From: Rhodobacteraceae bacterium MED-G08 | GTDB taxonomy: Bacteria; Pseudomonadota; Alphaproteobacteria; Rhodobacterales; Rhodobacteraceae | Assembly: GCA_002457055.1 (NCBI GenBank) | Contig: NTKT01000003.1 | Span: 1-64,000 of the forward strand | Direction of reading: 5' to 3' | DNA: 64,000 bases | Part shown: positions 32,131 through 42,536 of the stretch, piece after piece | Numbering within the stretch: position 1 is the stretch's first letter | Layout: the number at the start of each line of letters is the position of its first letter | Made by a program: the position numbers and the translations under genes | Notes under the pieces: generated by a model | What the model was told of the DNA's origin: nothing | Databases searched by the model: none | Seen by the model: the letters and a program-made list of their open reading frames with translations, nothing else

Positions 32131-35100
32131 CCTCTTTGTCTAGAAGTTTTTACTGAAGTGATTGCATTTACCGCATAAAATATGAAAAGAATGGCTAGAA
32201 CGCCTAGTAAATACAGGAGAAAAGCCGAAGCCAGACCTCCAAAATTAAAATTTGAAATGCCCAGCTGTGAAAAATCGACTAATGAGTCCCCTATTAGTAT
32301 TTGTGAACCGACAGTTGCACTCAGCCAAGCAACTATAAAAAACGCTGTAGTATAGAAGCCAAGGCGAATTCTCAAATTTCGAAATTTTAAACCATGACGC
32401 AAAGCCACAAAAAACCTCTTTAGATCCCCTTGCATTGCAACCAATGATGGAACTACCAATAGCACTAATAACATGCCAAAGCCTAAACCATAGACTAAAG
32501 TTATTACAGTAGGTCGTAAAAATTGTGCTTGTGAGGAGTTTTCATAAAGCAAAGGAGCCAAGCCCAATACAGTTGTTAAAGTGGTGAGAACTACCGGACG
32601 CAGCCTATCCTTAACTGCATCAACAATAGAAGGGACAATCCCTCGATCGCGGGCGTACTCATCAATGCTTGTAATTAAAACAATGGAATCGTTGATAATT
32701 ATTCCCGTCATGCCAAGCAAACCAACGACAGAAAACATTGAAAGTGGAACATCCCAAACATAATGACCCCAAATTGCTCCCACAAGCCCAAACGGTATTA
32801 CTGCCATGACTACAATAGGCCGTGTCCAACTCGCAAAAACCCAAGTTAAAACTAAATAAATTCCAATCAGACATGTAATCAAACCAATGCGTGCTTCATT
32901 TAAAAATCGATCCTCCTGCTCCGAAAGACCCGCAAGCTGCCATTCAATCTGATATTTTGACGCCAAATCAGGCAAAATTTCATTTTCTAAGGTTTCCACG
33001 ACCTGCTGAGCGGCTTTTGGATCATCCTCAGACACATCTCCTGTCACGGAAACAATCCTAATACCATTTTCACGCCGAACAGTAGAAAAACCTGCCTGCC
33101 TATCCACACTCACTAAATCAGCCAGAGGTGTATATGATCCATCAGGTGCTCTCAGAAGCATTCTATCCAGGAAATCTGACGTCAACTCACCTTCAGGTAG
33201 CTTTACGCTTATCGAAGCACTACGAGGTCCGACCGGATAGGTTGCTGCCTCTATACCATTAAGACGACTCCTTAAAATCGCACCAAGACCATCAATTGTA
33301 AAGCCAATTGCTTGCCCCTGAGGAGTTAATTGAAGTATTAAATCATCTTTGTCGTAAGCCAAATTATCTTCAAGTGCAGACACTTGAGAATACTTGCTTA
33401 GTTCGTTTTTTAAATCTTCAGACGCTTCCTTTAAAACCTTTGATGACGACCCAAATAGTTGAATATCTAGAGCATCTCCGCCAGGACCGGCTCTCCATCC
33501 CCTGAAAGATATTTGTTCCAAAAGAGCCGTACGCGGAACGCGATCACGCAATTCGCCAACAAAGGCAAAACTAGAATACGGTCTCAGATCTGCGTCAATC
33601 AGCTCAATACCAATGCCCCCTAAAAGATCCTTTGATTTATTCTCAGTACCGGACAATCCACGCCCAGAGTTACCACCAACTTCAGCTAACAGGTATTTAA
33701 CAGGGTTTTTACCATGTTTTTCTTCATACTCTTTCGCAAGATCTTCTACAGTCTTCTGGAGAGTTTTCATCATAGCCAGAGTATCTTCTCGTTTGGCCGT
33801 ATCAACCATTGCAAAATTACCAGTTACGGATGATTGCTCTGGGGCATTAAAAAAGCGCCAATTTACTTTGCCTGAGATAACCATTGTAACCTGAGATGCC
33901 AAGATAGCAATTGCACCTGCCAATACAACATATCTAGATGAAATTACCAATCGAGTGAAAGGACCAAAAATCTTTTCTCTGAACCATTCAAAGCCAAAGT
34001 TTACAATACGCGATGGCCAGTCATACCAATAATTATTTCTAACGTGTTTAAGCGAGTGTGCCATATGATTTGGTAAGATCAGAAAACATTCCACTAGGGA
34101 AGCAGCCAATACTGCAACCACAGTGAACGGAATATCCGCGATCAAGTCTCCAAATCTTCCTCCGATTACAACTAATCCAAAAAACGCAATAATAGTGGTT
34201 AAAGTAGCCGCAAAAACAGGTAATGCCATTCGCTTTGCCGCACTTTCAGCCGCCTCATAAGGCTCTAATCCCATGCGGGCTCTATGATCGGCGTGTTCTC
34301 CAACAACTATGGCATCGTCTACCACAATTCCTAACGTAATTATTAGAGCAAAGAGTGATATCATGTTAATGGTGATCCCCGCGAAGTACATCACGGTAAT
34401 AGCGGCTAGCATTGCTGTTGGAATACCTGCAGCCACCCAAAATGCTGTTCTAGCATTAAGAAATAAGAATAGTAGTAGAACTACTAATCCTAAACCAGTA
34501 AGACCATTTTCTAGCAGCATTTTCAGACGGCCAGTAATATAATCAGCACGCGTCCTAATTAGGTCAACGGTCGTGCCTAGCGGTAAAGTCTGCTCAAACT
34601 TTTTAGAAACTGTTTCTACGGTATGCTGTATGTCTATAGCATCACCCTGTTGCGAGCGATCAACACGGATGCCTATAGCTGGGTTGTTTCCAACAAAATA
34701 TGATCTTTCTCGATCTATTCCACTCATTTTAACTTCAGCAACGTCAGACAAAAGCAAAGACGAGCCATCGGAGTTTAGTCGAAGCACAATATTACCAATG
34801 GCGGTCGCGCTGCGTTTTTCAACGCCAGTCCGTACACGTGCATTTGCCCCTGTCACGTCTCCGGCCGGACTTGTGTCTACTTCTTGAGAAATCGCGAGTG
34901 CTATTTCTTTCATCGATATGTTATAAAAGATAAGGTTCGCTGATGGCACTTCTACCAGTACTTCGGGCGCAATAGAACCTTGAATTGTAGTTCGAGTTAC
35001 ACCCTCATCAAATAACCGAGACGTAAGCTCATCTGCAAATAACCCTAACTGATCAACAGCAACTGGACCCGTAATTATAACATTAGCAACCCTGTCCCGC

Positions 35101-35522
35101 CAATTACCTCTAATTATTGTGGGATCTTCAGAATCTGAGGGAAGGACAGTAACTTGATCAATTGCGGTCTCGACATCCGCTTCCGCCCTTGCCATATCCC
35201 ACCCCGGCTCAAATTCTAAATTTATTCTCGCAGAACCTTCTCTGGATGAACTCGATGCATCAGTAACACCTTCGATCCCAAGAAGTACTGGCTCGAGCAA
35301 TTGAACGATACCCGCATCTACATCCTCGGCACCTGCTCCATTCCATCGAACTCCAATAGAAATATCATCTACTATAACATCAGGAAAAAACTGTGCTCTC
35401 ATATTTGGCAGTGTCAGTAGTCCAGAAATCACCAAAACTACTAATAGTAAGTTAGCTACCGTCTTGTGACGTGTAAAATATGACAGGATGCCGCCTGCTC
35501 CTATGGGTAAATCACGCACCAT
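32127..35522 (-). CDS. RND-family efflux pump, inner membrane subunit
   Basis: A 1131-residue resistance-nodulation-division transporter of the hydrophobe/amphiphile efflux (AcrB-like) kind, using proton motive force. The N-terminal helix, two large periplasmic loops and two sets of helices are visible, with the proton-relay segment Gly-Ile-Val-Val-Asp-Asp-Ala-Ile-Val-Val-Gly-Glu in TM4. There is an extra hydrophobic segment at the C-terminus (about 1085-1115). It is immediately downstream of its adaptor. No outer-membrane TolC is present here. The substrate is unknown. Confidence 0.92.
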   Translation of the reverse strand: MVRDLPIGAGGILSYFTRHKTVANLLLVVLVISGLLTLPNMRAQFFPDVIVDDISIGVRWNGAGAEDVDAGIVQLLEPVLLGIEGVTDASSSSREGSARINLEFEPGWDMARAEADVETAIDQVTVLPSDSEDPTIIRGNWRDRVANVIITGPVAVDQLGLFADELTSRLFDEGVTRTTIQGSIAPEVLVEVPSANLIFYNISMKEIALAISQEVDTSPAGDVTGANARVRTGVEKRSATAIGNIVLRLNSDGSSLLLSDVAEVKMSGIDRERSYFVGNNPAIGIRVDRSQQGDAIDIQHTVETVSKKFEQTLPLGTTVDLIRTRADYITGRLKMLLENGLTGLGLVVLLLFLFLNARTAFWVAAGIPTAMLAAITVMYFAGITINMISLFALIITLGIVVDDAIVVGEHADHRARMGLEPYEAAESAAKRMALPVFAATLTTIIAFFGLVVIGGRFGDLIADIPFTVVAVLAASLVECFLILPNHMAHSLKHVRNNYWYDWPSRIVNFGFEWFREKIFGPFTRLVISSRYVVLAGAIAILASQVTMVISGKVNWRFFNAPEQSSVTGNFAMVDTAKREDTLAMMKTLQKTVEDLAKEYEEKHGKNPVKYLLAEVGGNSGRGLSGTENKSKDLLGGIGIELIDADLRPYSSFAFVGELRDRVPRTALLEQISFRGWRAGPGGDALDIQLFGSSSKVLKEASEDLKNELSKYSQVSALEDNLAYDKDDLILQLTPQGQAIGFTIDGLGAILRSRLNGIEAATYPVGPRSASISVKLPEGELTSDFLDRMLLRAPDGSYTPLADLVSVDRQAGFSTVRRENGIRIVSVTGDVSEDDPKAAQQVVETLENEILPDLASKYQIEWQLAGLSEQEDRFLNEARIGLITCLIGIYLVLTWVFASWTRPIVVMAVIPFGLVGAIWGHYVWDVPLSMFSVVGLLGMTGIIINDSIVLITSIDEYARDRGIVPSIVDAVKDRLRPVVLTTLTTVLGLAPLLYENSSQAQFLRPTVITLVYGLGFGMLLVLLVVPSLVAMQGDLKRFFVALRHGLKFRNLRIRLGFYTTAFFIVAWLSATVGSQILIGDSLVDFSQLGISNFNFGGLASAFLLYLLGVLAILFIFYAVNAITSVKTSRQRG

Positions 35523-35531
35523 ATCTTACGT

Positions 35532-36989
35532 TTAGCCTCCCATTCTACTTTCTATGCGCGCAACGACATCAGCTGGCACTTTGGGTTGCGTGAGCTGCCC
35601 AATTATCCTTTCTTTCGCCGACTTAGGAATGTATCCGTTCGTTTCTATGGCAGAAATCAGCTTTGCTCGCCGTTCCTCAGTCAGCTCTAGCATTTCTACT
35701 TCCGCTACTTTATTTTCTTCTCCAGAACGTATTGGTTTAACTTTAATTCCGGCTCCCAACACTGGTGAACGCTGAGCAACAATTTCTTTCCCAGTCAAAT
35801 CTCGGCTACGAACAATAACCTCATTACCTTGCCGTCTCATTAATTTAACCTGAGCTTCTTCCAATCGTTCACCCTCACCCAAAATTAAAACGCTGTTACT
35901 TGCATCAAGTGCAGTTGCAGGCAACGCGACTACCCAATTTAAAGTAGGCTCTTCAACTTTAACCGCCACAAAGTCACCAGGTTTAAATCCCACGGATTTA
36001 GTCAACTTAGCATATACTTGGCGGCCCGTTTGACCTTTTGCGACTGAAGCACTGTCACGTATAATTACACCATCGGCTGTCAAACCCTGATCTGTGTTGG
36101 TCAAAGCAATAGAAACAGGTGCCTTCAAAAGATCTCCATTATCATCTAGCAACCTTGTGTATTGCTGAGTGCTGATCTTAAAGGATACTTCTAGAACTTC
36201 CGGATCGATTAGCTGTCCTAAGCGCTCATTTGCGGATACAATACCTCCCTTTACCAAGGATACACCGCTCAGCAGCCCAGAAAATTCAGCATAAAGTACA
36301 GTATCTTCCAATTTTCTTTTGGCATCGTTTAGGGCAAGTTCAGCCCTTACTAGGCGCGTTTCAGCTTGAGCTCCTCTATTCTTAGCCTGATCAACAGCCG
36401 CTTTTCGGGAAAGTACCGCTTGCGTAGCTGCTGAAGCCGCCAACTCAGCATTTTCCAAAGCTGCCGCGGTTCCAACACCACGTTTTACCAAATCTTGCTG
36501 TCTTTTTAGAGCACGAAGTCTTAGCTCCTCTTGCTCCTCCGCGGCGGCCAATTCTTCTTTTGAAAAAGACAGATTACGGCCAGATTCTGACACTTCATTT
36601 TCTGCATCAATCAAATTATTTTCTGCTAAATCCACAGCCGACTGGTAATTAGAGTCATCTAAGCGTATTAATAACTCCCCACTAATTACGCTGCCACCTT
36701 CAACAAAATTTGTTGATAACTCTTGTATCTGTCCACCTGCCGCCATCCTTAAATCTAATGTCTTTCGACTTTGGATTTCACCAAAAGCATTCAGCGTAGG
36801 ATTCATACTAGTAATTTCAGCAGGAACAACTTTTACAGTAAAAGTCCTCTCGCGCGCTTTCTGCGCCCTAGGTTCTTTGTTGACACGGTCCTGCACCGCA
36901 ATTTTTATAGTATTTCCGGCAAGTCCTAACAAACCCAGTGCGAGCGAGAATAAAAGAAGACCTATCAGTCCTCTGCCTAAGAACCTCAT
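35532..36989 (-). CDS. RND efflux membrane-fusion adaptor (HlyD/AcrA type)
   Basis: A 485-residue periplasmic adaptor with one N-terminal membrane anchor (about 7-27), a lipoyl-like domain split around an Ala/Glu-rich coiled-coil hairpin (about 120-225), and a beta-barrel after it. It links the inner-membrane pump to an outer-membrane channel. It lies nine bases upstream of the RND gene on the same strand, forming a two-gene efflux operon. Confidence 0.92.
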   Translation of the reverse strand: MRFLGRGLIGLLLFSLALGLLGLAGNTIKIAVQDRVNKEPRAQKARERTFTVKVVPAEITSMNPTLNAFGEIQSRKTLDLRMAAGGQIQELSTNFVEGGSVISGELLIRLDDSNYQSAVDLAENNLIDAENEVSESGRNLSFSKEELAAAEEQEELRLRALKRQQDLVKRGVGTAAALENAELAASAATQAVLSRKAAVDQAKNRGAQAETRLVRAELALNDAKRKLEDTVLYAEFSGLLSGVSLVKGGIVSANERLGQLIDPEVLEVSFKISTQQYTRLLDDNGDLLKAPVSIALTNTDQGLTADGVIIRDSASVAKGQTGRQVYAKLTKSVGFKPGDFVAVKVEEPTLNWVVALPATALDASNSVLILGEGERLEEAQVKLMRRQGNEVIVRSRDLTGKEIVAQRSPVLGAGIKVKPIRSGEENKVAEVEMLELTEERRAKLISAIETNGYIPKSAKERIIGQLTQPKVPADVVARIESRMGG

Positions 36990-37045
36990 AATTAAGTCCT
37001 ACTCAGTTAATTCTATCTAGCATACGGTCCAAAGCAACCAATGGA

Positions 37046-37588
37046 TCACTTACGCCGCATGTGCTCATCCAATCTCGGCATAATTTCAACAAAGTTACAA
37101 GGCCGATGCCTGTAATCGAATTGTTTTTCAATTATGCCGTCCCAAGCATCTTTGCAGGCGCCAGGACTTCCCGGAAGGGCGAAAAGATACTTACCACCTG
37201 AAACACCTGCGGTGGCACGCGACTGTATCGCGGACGTACCAATTTTTTCTATGCTGATCATTGTGAATAATGTTCCAAAAGCGTCAATTTCTTTTTCATA
37301 AATCTTTTTGTGCGCTTCAACCGTAACATCTCTGCCTGTCAAACCTGTGCCACCCGTCGAAAGAATTACATCTATATCATGGCGCTCCACTAATGTTTTC
37401 AACTGTATTATTATCTTTGCCTCGTCATCTGTTGTTATCTCTCTTGCATTTACGAAATGACCGGCACCTTTGATCCTTTCTGACAAAACATCTCCGGACT
37501 TATCTTCACTTAAAGATCGCGTATCTGAAACTGTTAGAATGGCAAAATTTACGGGAACAAATTCACGTTTCATATCTAACTTTGACAT
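37046..37588 (-). CDS. moaB: Molybdenum cofactor biosynthesis protein B
   Basis: A 180-residue MoaB/Mog-like molybdopterin-binding protein, thought to adenylate molybdopterin before metal insertion. The Ser-Thr-Gly-Gly-Thr-Gly motif is at about 107-112 and Leu-Pro-Gly-Ser-Pro-Gly-Ala near 144-150. The ATG at 37588 shares one base with the stop of the upstream uracil-DNA glycosylase gene (TGATG). It complements the fdhD-moeA cluster located 10 kb away. Confidence 0.9.
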   Translation of the reverse strand: MSKLDMKREFVPVNFAILTVSDTRSLSEDKSGDVLSERIKGAGHFVNAREITTDDEAKIIIQLKTLVERHDIDVILSTGGTGLTGRDVTVEAHKKIYEKEIDAFGTLFTMISIEKIGTSAIQSRATAGVSGGKYLFALPGSPGACKDAWDGIIEKQFDYRHRPCNFVEIMPRLDEHMRRK

Positions 37589-38364
37589 CAAGTAAAAACC
37601 TTTTCTCTGAGAGATAATAAGTCAAACCAAGCTTCGCGTTTTGCTACCGGGTTACGTAATAAGTAGGCAGGATGCAACATGGGCAGAACGGGAAGTCCAA
37701 ATGCCTCAGCCCAAATACCTCTGATCTTGGTGATCCCTCGACGCCCAATTAGAGACTGACAACTAATGTTGCCCATTGCTACTAATACATCGGGCTTAAC
37801 TAACTCTATGTGCCTTTTTAGAAATGGTAACATCATGTCTATTTCATCTTGAGTTGGCTCACGATTTTCCGGTGGACGCCAGGGCATTACATTTGTGATA
37901 TATACAGATTTTTCCGCATCACTCGCTTCTCTGCTTAATCCTATAGAGAACAGCATTTTATCCAAAAGCTGCCCAGCGCGTCCGACAAAAGGCTCACCCT
38001 GAAAATCTTCTTCTCGTCCTGGAGCCTCACCAATAATCATTATTTTAGCAGATGGAGAACCGGCTGAAAAAACTGCATTTCTAGCTCCATATTTTAAATC
38101 ACAGTGTGGAAAATTCTCAATTGCAGCTTTCAGTTCTGATAAATTTTTTGCATTTGCAGATACCATAACTGCTTCATCAGTTGGATTATCTGGTATAATA
38201 TTTACAGGATTATCTTTCGGCTCAGAAGTCTTTGGACCCGGATTCGCCTCGACCTTGCTTTCGAACCTATTAATTGGTCTCTCAGAAATAGCCTCTGAAA
38301 TGCCGAGCTCTACGTGCCATTCTAAAAGCGCTTTCGCACTTTTTAAGTCAAAAACCGATTCCAT
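37588..38364 (-). CDS. Uracil-DNA glycosylase, family 4-like
   Basis: This enzyme removes uracil from DNA. It has 258 residues, with a variable N-terminal region (1-95), then the glycosylase core with Gly-Glu-Ala-Pro-Gly-Arg-Glu-Glu-Asp and the C-terminal Leu-His-Pro-Ala-Tyr-Leu-Leu-Arg motif. The two Cys in the core (in Pro-His-Cys and Ile-Ser-Cys) are fewer than the four that hold a 4Fe-4S cluster in thermophilic family 4 members, so a cluster is not supported. It is coupled to moaB. Confidence 0.85.
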   Translation of the reverse strand: MESVFDLKSAKALLEWHVELGISEAISERPINRFESKVEANPGPKTSEPKDNPVNIIPDNPTDEAVMVSANAKNLSELKAAIENFPHCDLKYGARNAVFSAGSPSAKIMIIGEAPGREEDFQGEPFVGRAGQLLDKMLFSIGLSREASDAEKSVYITNVMPWRPPENREPTQDEIDMMLPFLKRHIELVKPDVLVAMGNISCQSLIGRRGITKIRGIWAEAFGLPVLPMLHPAYLLRNPVAKREAWFDLLSLREKVFT

Positions 38365-38431
38365 CTTTTGAATTTAATCTTAAATAAACTTGATTAAAAG
38401 TAATCTATAAATGTCTATGGTAGTTTATACC

Positions 38432-38474
38432 TTGTGCTAATCTTTTGATATTACTATTACAGTTTTAAAACTGT
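38432..38474 (+). promoter_or_regulatory. pyrB promoter with an overlapping 16-bp palindrome
   Basis: TTGTGC (38432-38437), 17 bases, TATTAC (38455-38460), then a start site near 38467. A perfect palindrome ACAGTTTTAAAACTGT occupies 38459-38474, covering the end of the -10 box and the expected transcript start, 12 bases before the pyrB ATG. This is the usual place for a repressor operator; the protein is unknown. In RNA it could also form a short hairpin near the ribosome-binding site. Confidence 0.5.
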
Positions 38475-38486
38475 TCTGAGAAATAA

Positions 38487-39437
38487 ATGAGCTTTACCCA
38501 AAAACACCTACTTGGCATCGAGGGGCTTGCACAGTCGGCTATTTTGGAAATTTTAGATAAAGCGGAGAAGTATGCTGATTTAAACCTGAAGACTCACAAA
38601 CGCGTAGATGTCTTGGCAGGCCTAACACAAATAAACATGTTTTTTGAGAATTCTACGCGTACCCAGGCATCTTTCGAATTAGCAGGCAAGCGCCTTGGCG
38701 CAGATGTAATGAATATGCAATTACAAGGAAGCTCGATCAAAAAAGGTGAAACTTTAGTTGATACGGCATTAACACTCAATGCGATGCGTCCCGATCTTTT
38801 GGTAGTGCGCCACCCTCATTCAGGGGCGGTTGATTTACTAGCACAAAAAGTTAATTGCTCTGTCATCAATGCAGGAGATGGACAGCACGAACACCCAACT
38901 CAAGCTTTGCTGGATGCGCTCACCATTAGAAGAGCAAAAGGACGTCTACATAGATTGAATATCGCAATTTGCGGAGATATCGCACACAGTAGAGTCGCAA
39001 GGTCAAATCTACTCCTGCTCGGGAAGATGGAAAATAGAATTCGGCTTATCGGTCCGCCTACATTAATGCCTTCGCAGATAAGTGAATTTGGCGTAGAAGT
39101 ATATCACGATATGCTTGCAGGGCTTAAGGATGTCGACGTCGTTATGATGCTTAGACTCCAAAAAGAGCGAATGGATGGAGGCTTCATTCCATCAGAACGG
39201 GAATATTTTCAACGATACGGTTTAGATTTTAAAAAGTTGTCCCATGCAAAAGACGATGCGATCGTCATGCATCCAGGCCCTATGAATAGAGGCGTGGAAA
39301 TAGATGGTGATATTGCAGACGATGTAACCAGAAGTGTAATTCAAGAACAAGTTGAAATGGGTGTCGCCGTCCGGATGGCAATTATGGAATTATTATCAAA
39401 AAATTACAGTACTAAGCATAAAAAGTTATTATCATGA
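38487..39437 (+). CDS. pyrB: Aspartate carbamoyltransferase catalytic subunit
   Basis: This enzyme condenses carbamoyl phosphate and aspartate, the first committed pyrimidine step. It has 316 residues, with the carbamoyl-phosphate motif Phe-Glu-Asn-Ser-Thr-Arg-Thr (about 53-59), His-Pro-Thr-Gln and His-Pro-Gly-Pro-Met-Asn-Arg-Gly near residue 264. The next gene overlaps by four bases and encodes a metal-ligand-less dihydroorotase, probably a structural partner. Upstream is a 16-bp palindrome over its predicted promoter. Confidence 0.95.
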   Translation: MSFTQKHLLGIEGLAQSAILEILDKAEKYADLNLKTHKRVDVLAGLTQINMFFENSTRTQASFELAGKRLGADVMNMQLQGSSIKKGETLVDTALTLNAMRPDLLVVRHPHSGAVDLLAQKVNCSVINAGDGQHEHPTQALLDALTIRRAKGRLHRLNIAICGDIAHSRVARSNLLLLGKMENRIRLIGPPTLMPSQISEFGVEVYHDMLAGLKDVDVVMMLRLQKERMDGGFIPSEREYFQRYGLDFKKLSHAKDDAIVMHPGPMNRGVEIDGDIADDVTRSVIQEQVEMGVAVRMAIMELLSKNYSTKHKKLLS

Positions 39438-40693
39438 GCCTACTGCTAAAAAACGCTCTTTTAGTTGAGCCGGACTTAAAGAAAGTAGTGGAAGGTAATT
39501 TAGTAATTAGAAATGGACTGATCGATCGTAAAGATTTTGCAGCGGATAACGAAATAGACTGTACCGGCAAATTTGTTGCCCCAGGGATCGTTGACCTCGG
39601 CGTGAAAGTTTGTGAACCTGGAGACAGTCATAAAGAAAGTTATGAGAGTGCAGGTAAAGCCGCTGCAGCTGGAGGCGTCACGACAATCATAACTCGCCCG
39701 GACACGAAGGCCGCCATAGACACCCCAGAAACTTTTGATTTTGTGAAAAAAAAGGGAAATGAAGATTGTATTGTAAACGTTTTTCACATCGCAGCTTTAA
39801 CAAAAGACAGAAAAGGTCGCGAAATATGTGAAATTGGAATGTTATCAGAGGCAGGAGCTATAGCATTTTCCGATTGTGACAATGTTATTCAAGACAACAA
39901 AATATTCTCTCGGGCATTGAATTACGCATCGGCAATGAAAGTGTTAGTTATAGGACACCCACAAGAAAAATCATTGTCACAGGGAGCTGTATCAACAAGT
40001 GGAAAGTTTGCAACGTTAAGGGGCCTTCCATCAGTTTCACCAGTAGCAGAACGCATCGCTTTAGAGAGAGATCTCGCGCTAGTTGAAATGACTAACACGA
40101 GATACCACTTCGATCAAATTACTAACATGAATTCGATAGGAGTGCTAAAGCGGGCAAAAAAAAGTGGGTTAGACATTTCCGCTGGAACATCAATACATCA
40201 TCTGAGCTTCAATGAGTTAGATATCGCCGATTATAAGACTTTTTTTAAGCTCAAACCTCCTTTACGTTCCGAAAAAGATAGATTGGCGACTATCGAAGCA
40301 GTGAGGGATGGAACCATTGACATAATCTCTTCAATGCATACTCCTCAAGATGAAGAGAGCAAAAGATTACCGTTCGAAGACGCAGCATCGGGGGCGATTG
40401 GGCTTGAAACGATCTTACCAGCAATGCTACGGCTGTACCATTCCAAGCACTTAGAAATGCATCAGATTTTTAATGCTATTTCTCTAAACCCAGCTAAACG
40501 ACTAGGCCTAGATTCTGGGACCCTAAAACATAAAAAAGCTGCAGACTTAATCGTCTTTGATGCTGACAAACCTTTTATTTTAAATCGTGAACTACTCCAA
40601 TCAAAAGTCAAAAATACCCCGTTTGACGGTCACAAGCTTCAAGGTCGAGTGCTAAGGACTTTTGTTAAAGGAAAAGAAGTGTTTTCCAGATGA
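39434..40693 (+). CDS. Dihydroorotase homologue, probably inactive partner of PyrB
   Basis: A 419-residue amidohydrolase-fold protein of the dihydroorotase type I family. The zinc-binding His-x-His after strand 1, in active enzymes Asp-Val-His-Val-His, reads Asp-Leu-Gly56-Val-Lys58 here. The catalytic Asp-His-Ala-Pro-His segment reads Ser-Met-His-Thr-Pro-Gln (about 294-299). Both changes argue against dihydroorotase activity. Inactive homologues encoded with pyrB (PyrC' of Pseudomonas) support assembly of aspartate transcarbamoylase, and this gene, overlapping pyrB by four bases, fits that role. An active dihydroorotase should be elsewhere. The next gene, plsY, also overlaps by four bases. 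Confidence 0.85.
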   Translation: MSLLLKNALLVEPDLKKVVEGNLVIRNGLIDRKDFAADNEIDCTGKFVAPGIVDLGVKVCEPGDSHKESYESAGKAAAAGGVTTIITRPDTKAAIDTPETFDFVKKKGNEDCIVNVFHIAALTKDRKGREICEIGMLSEAGAIAFSDCDNVIQDNKIFSRALNYASAMKVLVIGHPQEKSLSQGAVSTSGKFATLRGLPSVSPVAERIALERDLALVEMTNTRYHFDQITNMNSIGVLKRAKKSGLDISAGTSIHHLSFNELDIADYKTFFKLKPPLRSEKDRLATIEAVRDGTIDIISSMHTPQDEESKRLPFEDAASGAIGLETILPAMLRLYHSKHLEMHQIFNAISLNPAKRLGLDSGTLKHKKAADLIVFDADKPFILNRELLQSKVKNTPFDGHKLQGRVLRTFVKGKEVFSR

Positions 40694-41304
40694 ACTTTCT
40701 ACCTATTCATAACGACGACCCACTAACATTAATACTTTCGATAATAATAGCTTATTTATTGGGTAGCATTCCATTCGGGCTAATTTGGGCCAAAATTTTT
40801 AAGTTAGGAAGTTTAAAAGATATAGGTTCAGGAAATATTGGAGCTACAAATGTGTTGCGCACCGGCAATAAAATTGCTGCGTTTTTGACTCTTTTGTGTG
40901 ATGCAGGAAAAGGCTTCGTTGCAGTTTTATGTGCAGCGCTGCTGACCAAAGAATTTACCATAAATGCGGTATGCTTATTTGTTTTCATTGGTCATTGTTT
41001 TCCAATTTGGTTAAAATTTAAAGGTGGGAAAGGCGTAGCAACTTACATAGGTATCGTTACTTCTATAAATTTCACTTTTGGAATTATAACATGCATGATT
41101 TGGTTATTATCCGCAGTGATTTTCCGCCTGTCTTCATTATCTGCTTTAATCTCTGCGATATTTGGGCCGTTTCTGGTATATTTTTTCTTGAAATCAAGCT
41201 TTTTTGGTATGTCAATATTACTCACCTGTTTGATCTTTTTCACACATAGACAGAACATAAGGCGCATTCTTAATGGAACTGAAACACGTATTAATGTTAA
41301 GTAA
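40690..41304 (+). CDS. plsY: Acyl-phosphate:glycerol-3-phosphate acyltransferase
   Basis: An integral-membrane enzyme of 204 residues that acylates glycerol-3-phosphate, the start of phospholipid synthesis. Hydrophobic segments alternate with the conserved Gly-Ser-Ile-Pro-Phe-Gly, Gly-Ser-Gly-Asn-Ile-Gly-Ala-Thr-Asn and Phe-Lys-Gly-Gly-Lys-Gly-Val-Ala-Thr motifs. It is third in the pyrB-pyrC'-plsY unit with a four-base overlap, a common alphaproteobacterial arrangement. A 121-base gap without a gene follows. Confidence 0.95.
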   Translation: MNFLPIHNDDPLTLILSIIIAYLLGSIPFGLIWAKIFKLGSLKDIGSGNIGATNVLRTGNKIAAFLTLLCDAGKGFVAVLCAALLTKEFTINAVCLFVFIGHCFPIWLKFKGGKGVATYIGIVTSINFTFGIITCMIWLLSAVIFRLSSLSALISAIFGPFLVYFFLKSSFFGMSILLTCLIFFTHRQNIRRILNGTETRINVK

Positions 41305-41425
41305 AAGCAACTGGCAGTACAAAAATTTGACGAGAAAGCACAAAACATTAAATCAGAACTTTTTGATGGCAGAACAAAATGCTATTTGGATAAGAAACAA
41401 TGACTAAAATTAACTTGGAAAATTC

Positions 41426-42448
41426 ATGCAAACTTTGACTGAACCAAAAATTATAGCTGGAAACTCTAACATGAGCCTTGCATCTGCAATAACACGCAGA
41501 ATGTCTTTGCATCGGGGAAAGTTGCTCGAAGTTGTTGATGCACGAATAGAACGTTTTAACGACCAAGAAATTTTCATTGAAGTTTATGAAAATGTCCGTG
41601 GGGAAGATATGTTTATAGTGCAGTCTACCTCTAATCCAGCAAATGACAATTTAATGGAGCTTTTGATTATGGCAGATGCACTAAAGCGTTCATCAGCCTC
41701 CAGGATCACAGCCGTAATTCCCTACTTTGGATATGCAAGGCAAGATAGGCGATCTAAAGCACGAACGCCTATAAGCGCGAAACTTGTTGCTAATATGCTT
41801 GTTCAAGCAGGCATTGAGCGAGTTCTAACAATGGACTTACATGCCGCGCAGATACAGGGATTCTTCGATATACCAGTTGACAATTTATACGCCTCACCAG
41901 TGTTTGCACTAGATATTAAAAGCCAATTTCAGAATATAGCGAATGAGGTAATGATTGTCTCTCCAGATGTAGGTGGCGTGGCTCGAGCAAGAGAGCTAGC
42001 AAAAAGAATAAATGCCCCATTATCGATAGTAGACAAGCGCAGGGAGCGGCCTGGCGAAGTAGCAGATATGACGGTCATTGGGAATGTTTCTAATAAAAAA
42101 TGTATTATTGTAGATGATATTTGTGACACCGCAGGTACTCTTTGCAAGGCAGCAGAAGTTCTAATAGATAATGGGGCCAGCGAAGTCCATTCCTATATAA
42201 CACATGGGGTTTTATCAGGTCCTGCAGTAGAGCGTATAACGAACTCGGTTATGAAGTCTCTAGTTATCTCAGACTCAATAGAAGCCACCAAAGCTGTTAA
42301 AGAAGCAAAAAATATTCGGATTGTGCCATCCGCGCCCATGTTCGCTCAGGCAATCCTAAACATTTGGTCCGGGACATCAGTTTCATCTTTATTTGAAACA
42401 GATACATTGGAGCCCATTTACGATGGGCTATTTAAATTTACAGATTAA
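41426..42448 (+). CDS. prs: Ribose-phosphate pyrophosphokinase
   Basis: This enzyme makes PRPP from ribose 5-phosphate and ATP, for purines, pyrimidines, histidine, tryptophan and NAD. It has 340 residues. [12 protein letters not shown] at about 132-143 and the PRPP loop [10 protein letters not shown] are typical. It is followed by a long perfect palindrome that ends transcription from both sides. Confidence 0.95.
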   Translation: MQTLTEPKIIAGNSNMSLASAITRRMSLHRGKLLEVVDARIERFNDQEIFIEVYENVRGEDMFIVQSTSNPANDNLMELLIMADALKRSSASRITAVIPYFGYARQDRRSKARTPISAKLVANMLVQAGIERVLTMDLHAAQIQGFFDIPVDNLYASPVFALDIKSQFQNIANEVMIVSPDVGGVARARELAKRINAPLSIVDKRRERPGEVADMTVIGNVSNKKCIIVDDICDTAGTLCKAAEVLIDNGASEVHSYITHGVLSGPAVERITNSVMKSLVISDSIEATKAVKEAKNIRIVPSAPMFAQAILNIWSGTSVSSLFETDTLEPIYDGLFKFTD

Positions 42449-42485
42449 ATTAACTAAAACCTCAGTCTATATTTTTAAAAAAGAA

Positions 42486-42515
42486 AGGGCCCAATTAAAA
42501 TTTTAATTGGGCCCT
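42486..42515. terminator. 30-bp perfect palindrome, terminator between prs and amtB
   Basis: The two 15-base halves are perfect reverse complements. They start AGGGCCCAATT and end AATTGGGCCCT. On the leftward strand the palindrome is followed by a T-rich run (TTTCTTTTTT), so it fits an intrinsic terminator for amtB. It can also stop prs. It lies 37 bases after the prs stop and 22 before the amtB stop. Confidence 0.85.
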
Positions 42516-42536
42516 AAGTATCTTATTTTGTGAAGG

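Noticed and set aside
32127..36989. RND operon as a metal (CzcA-like) exporter
   Set aside because: The TM4 segment has the pattern of drug/hydrophobe exporters, and no metal-binding His-rich region or metal regulator is present.
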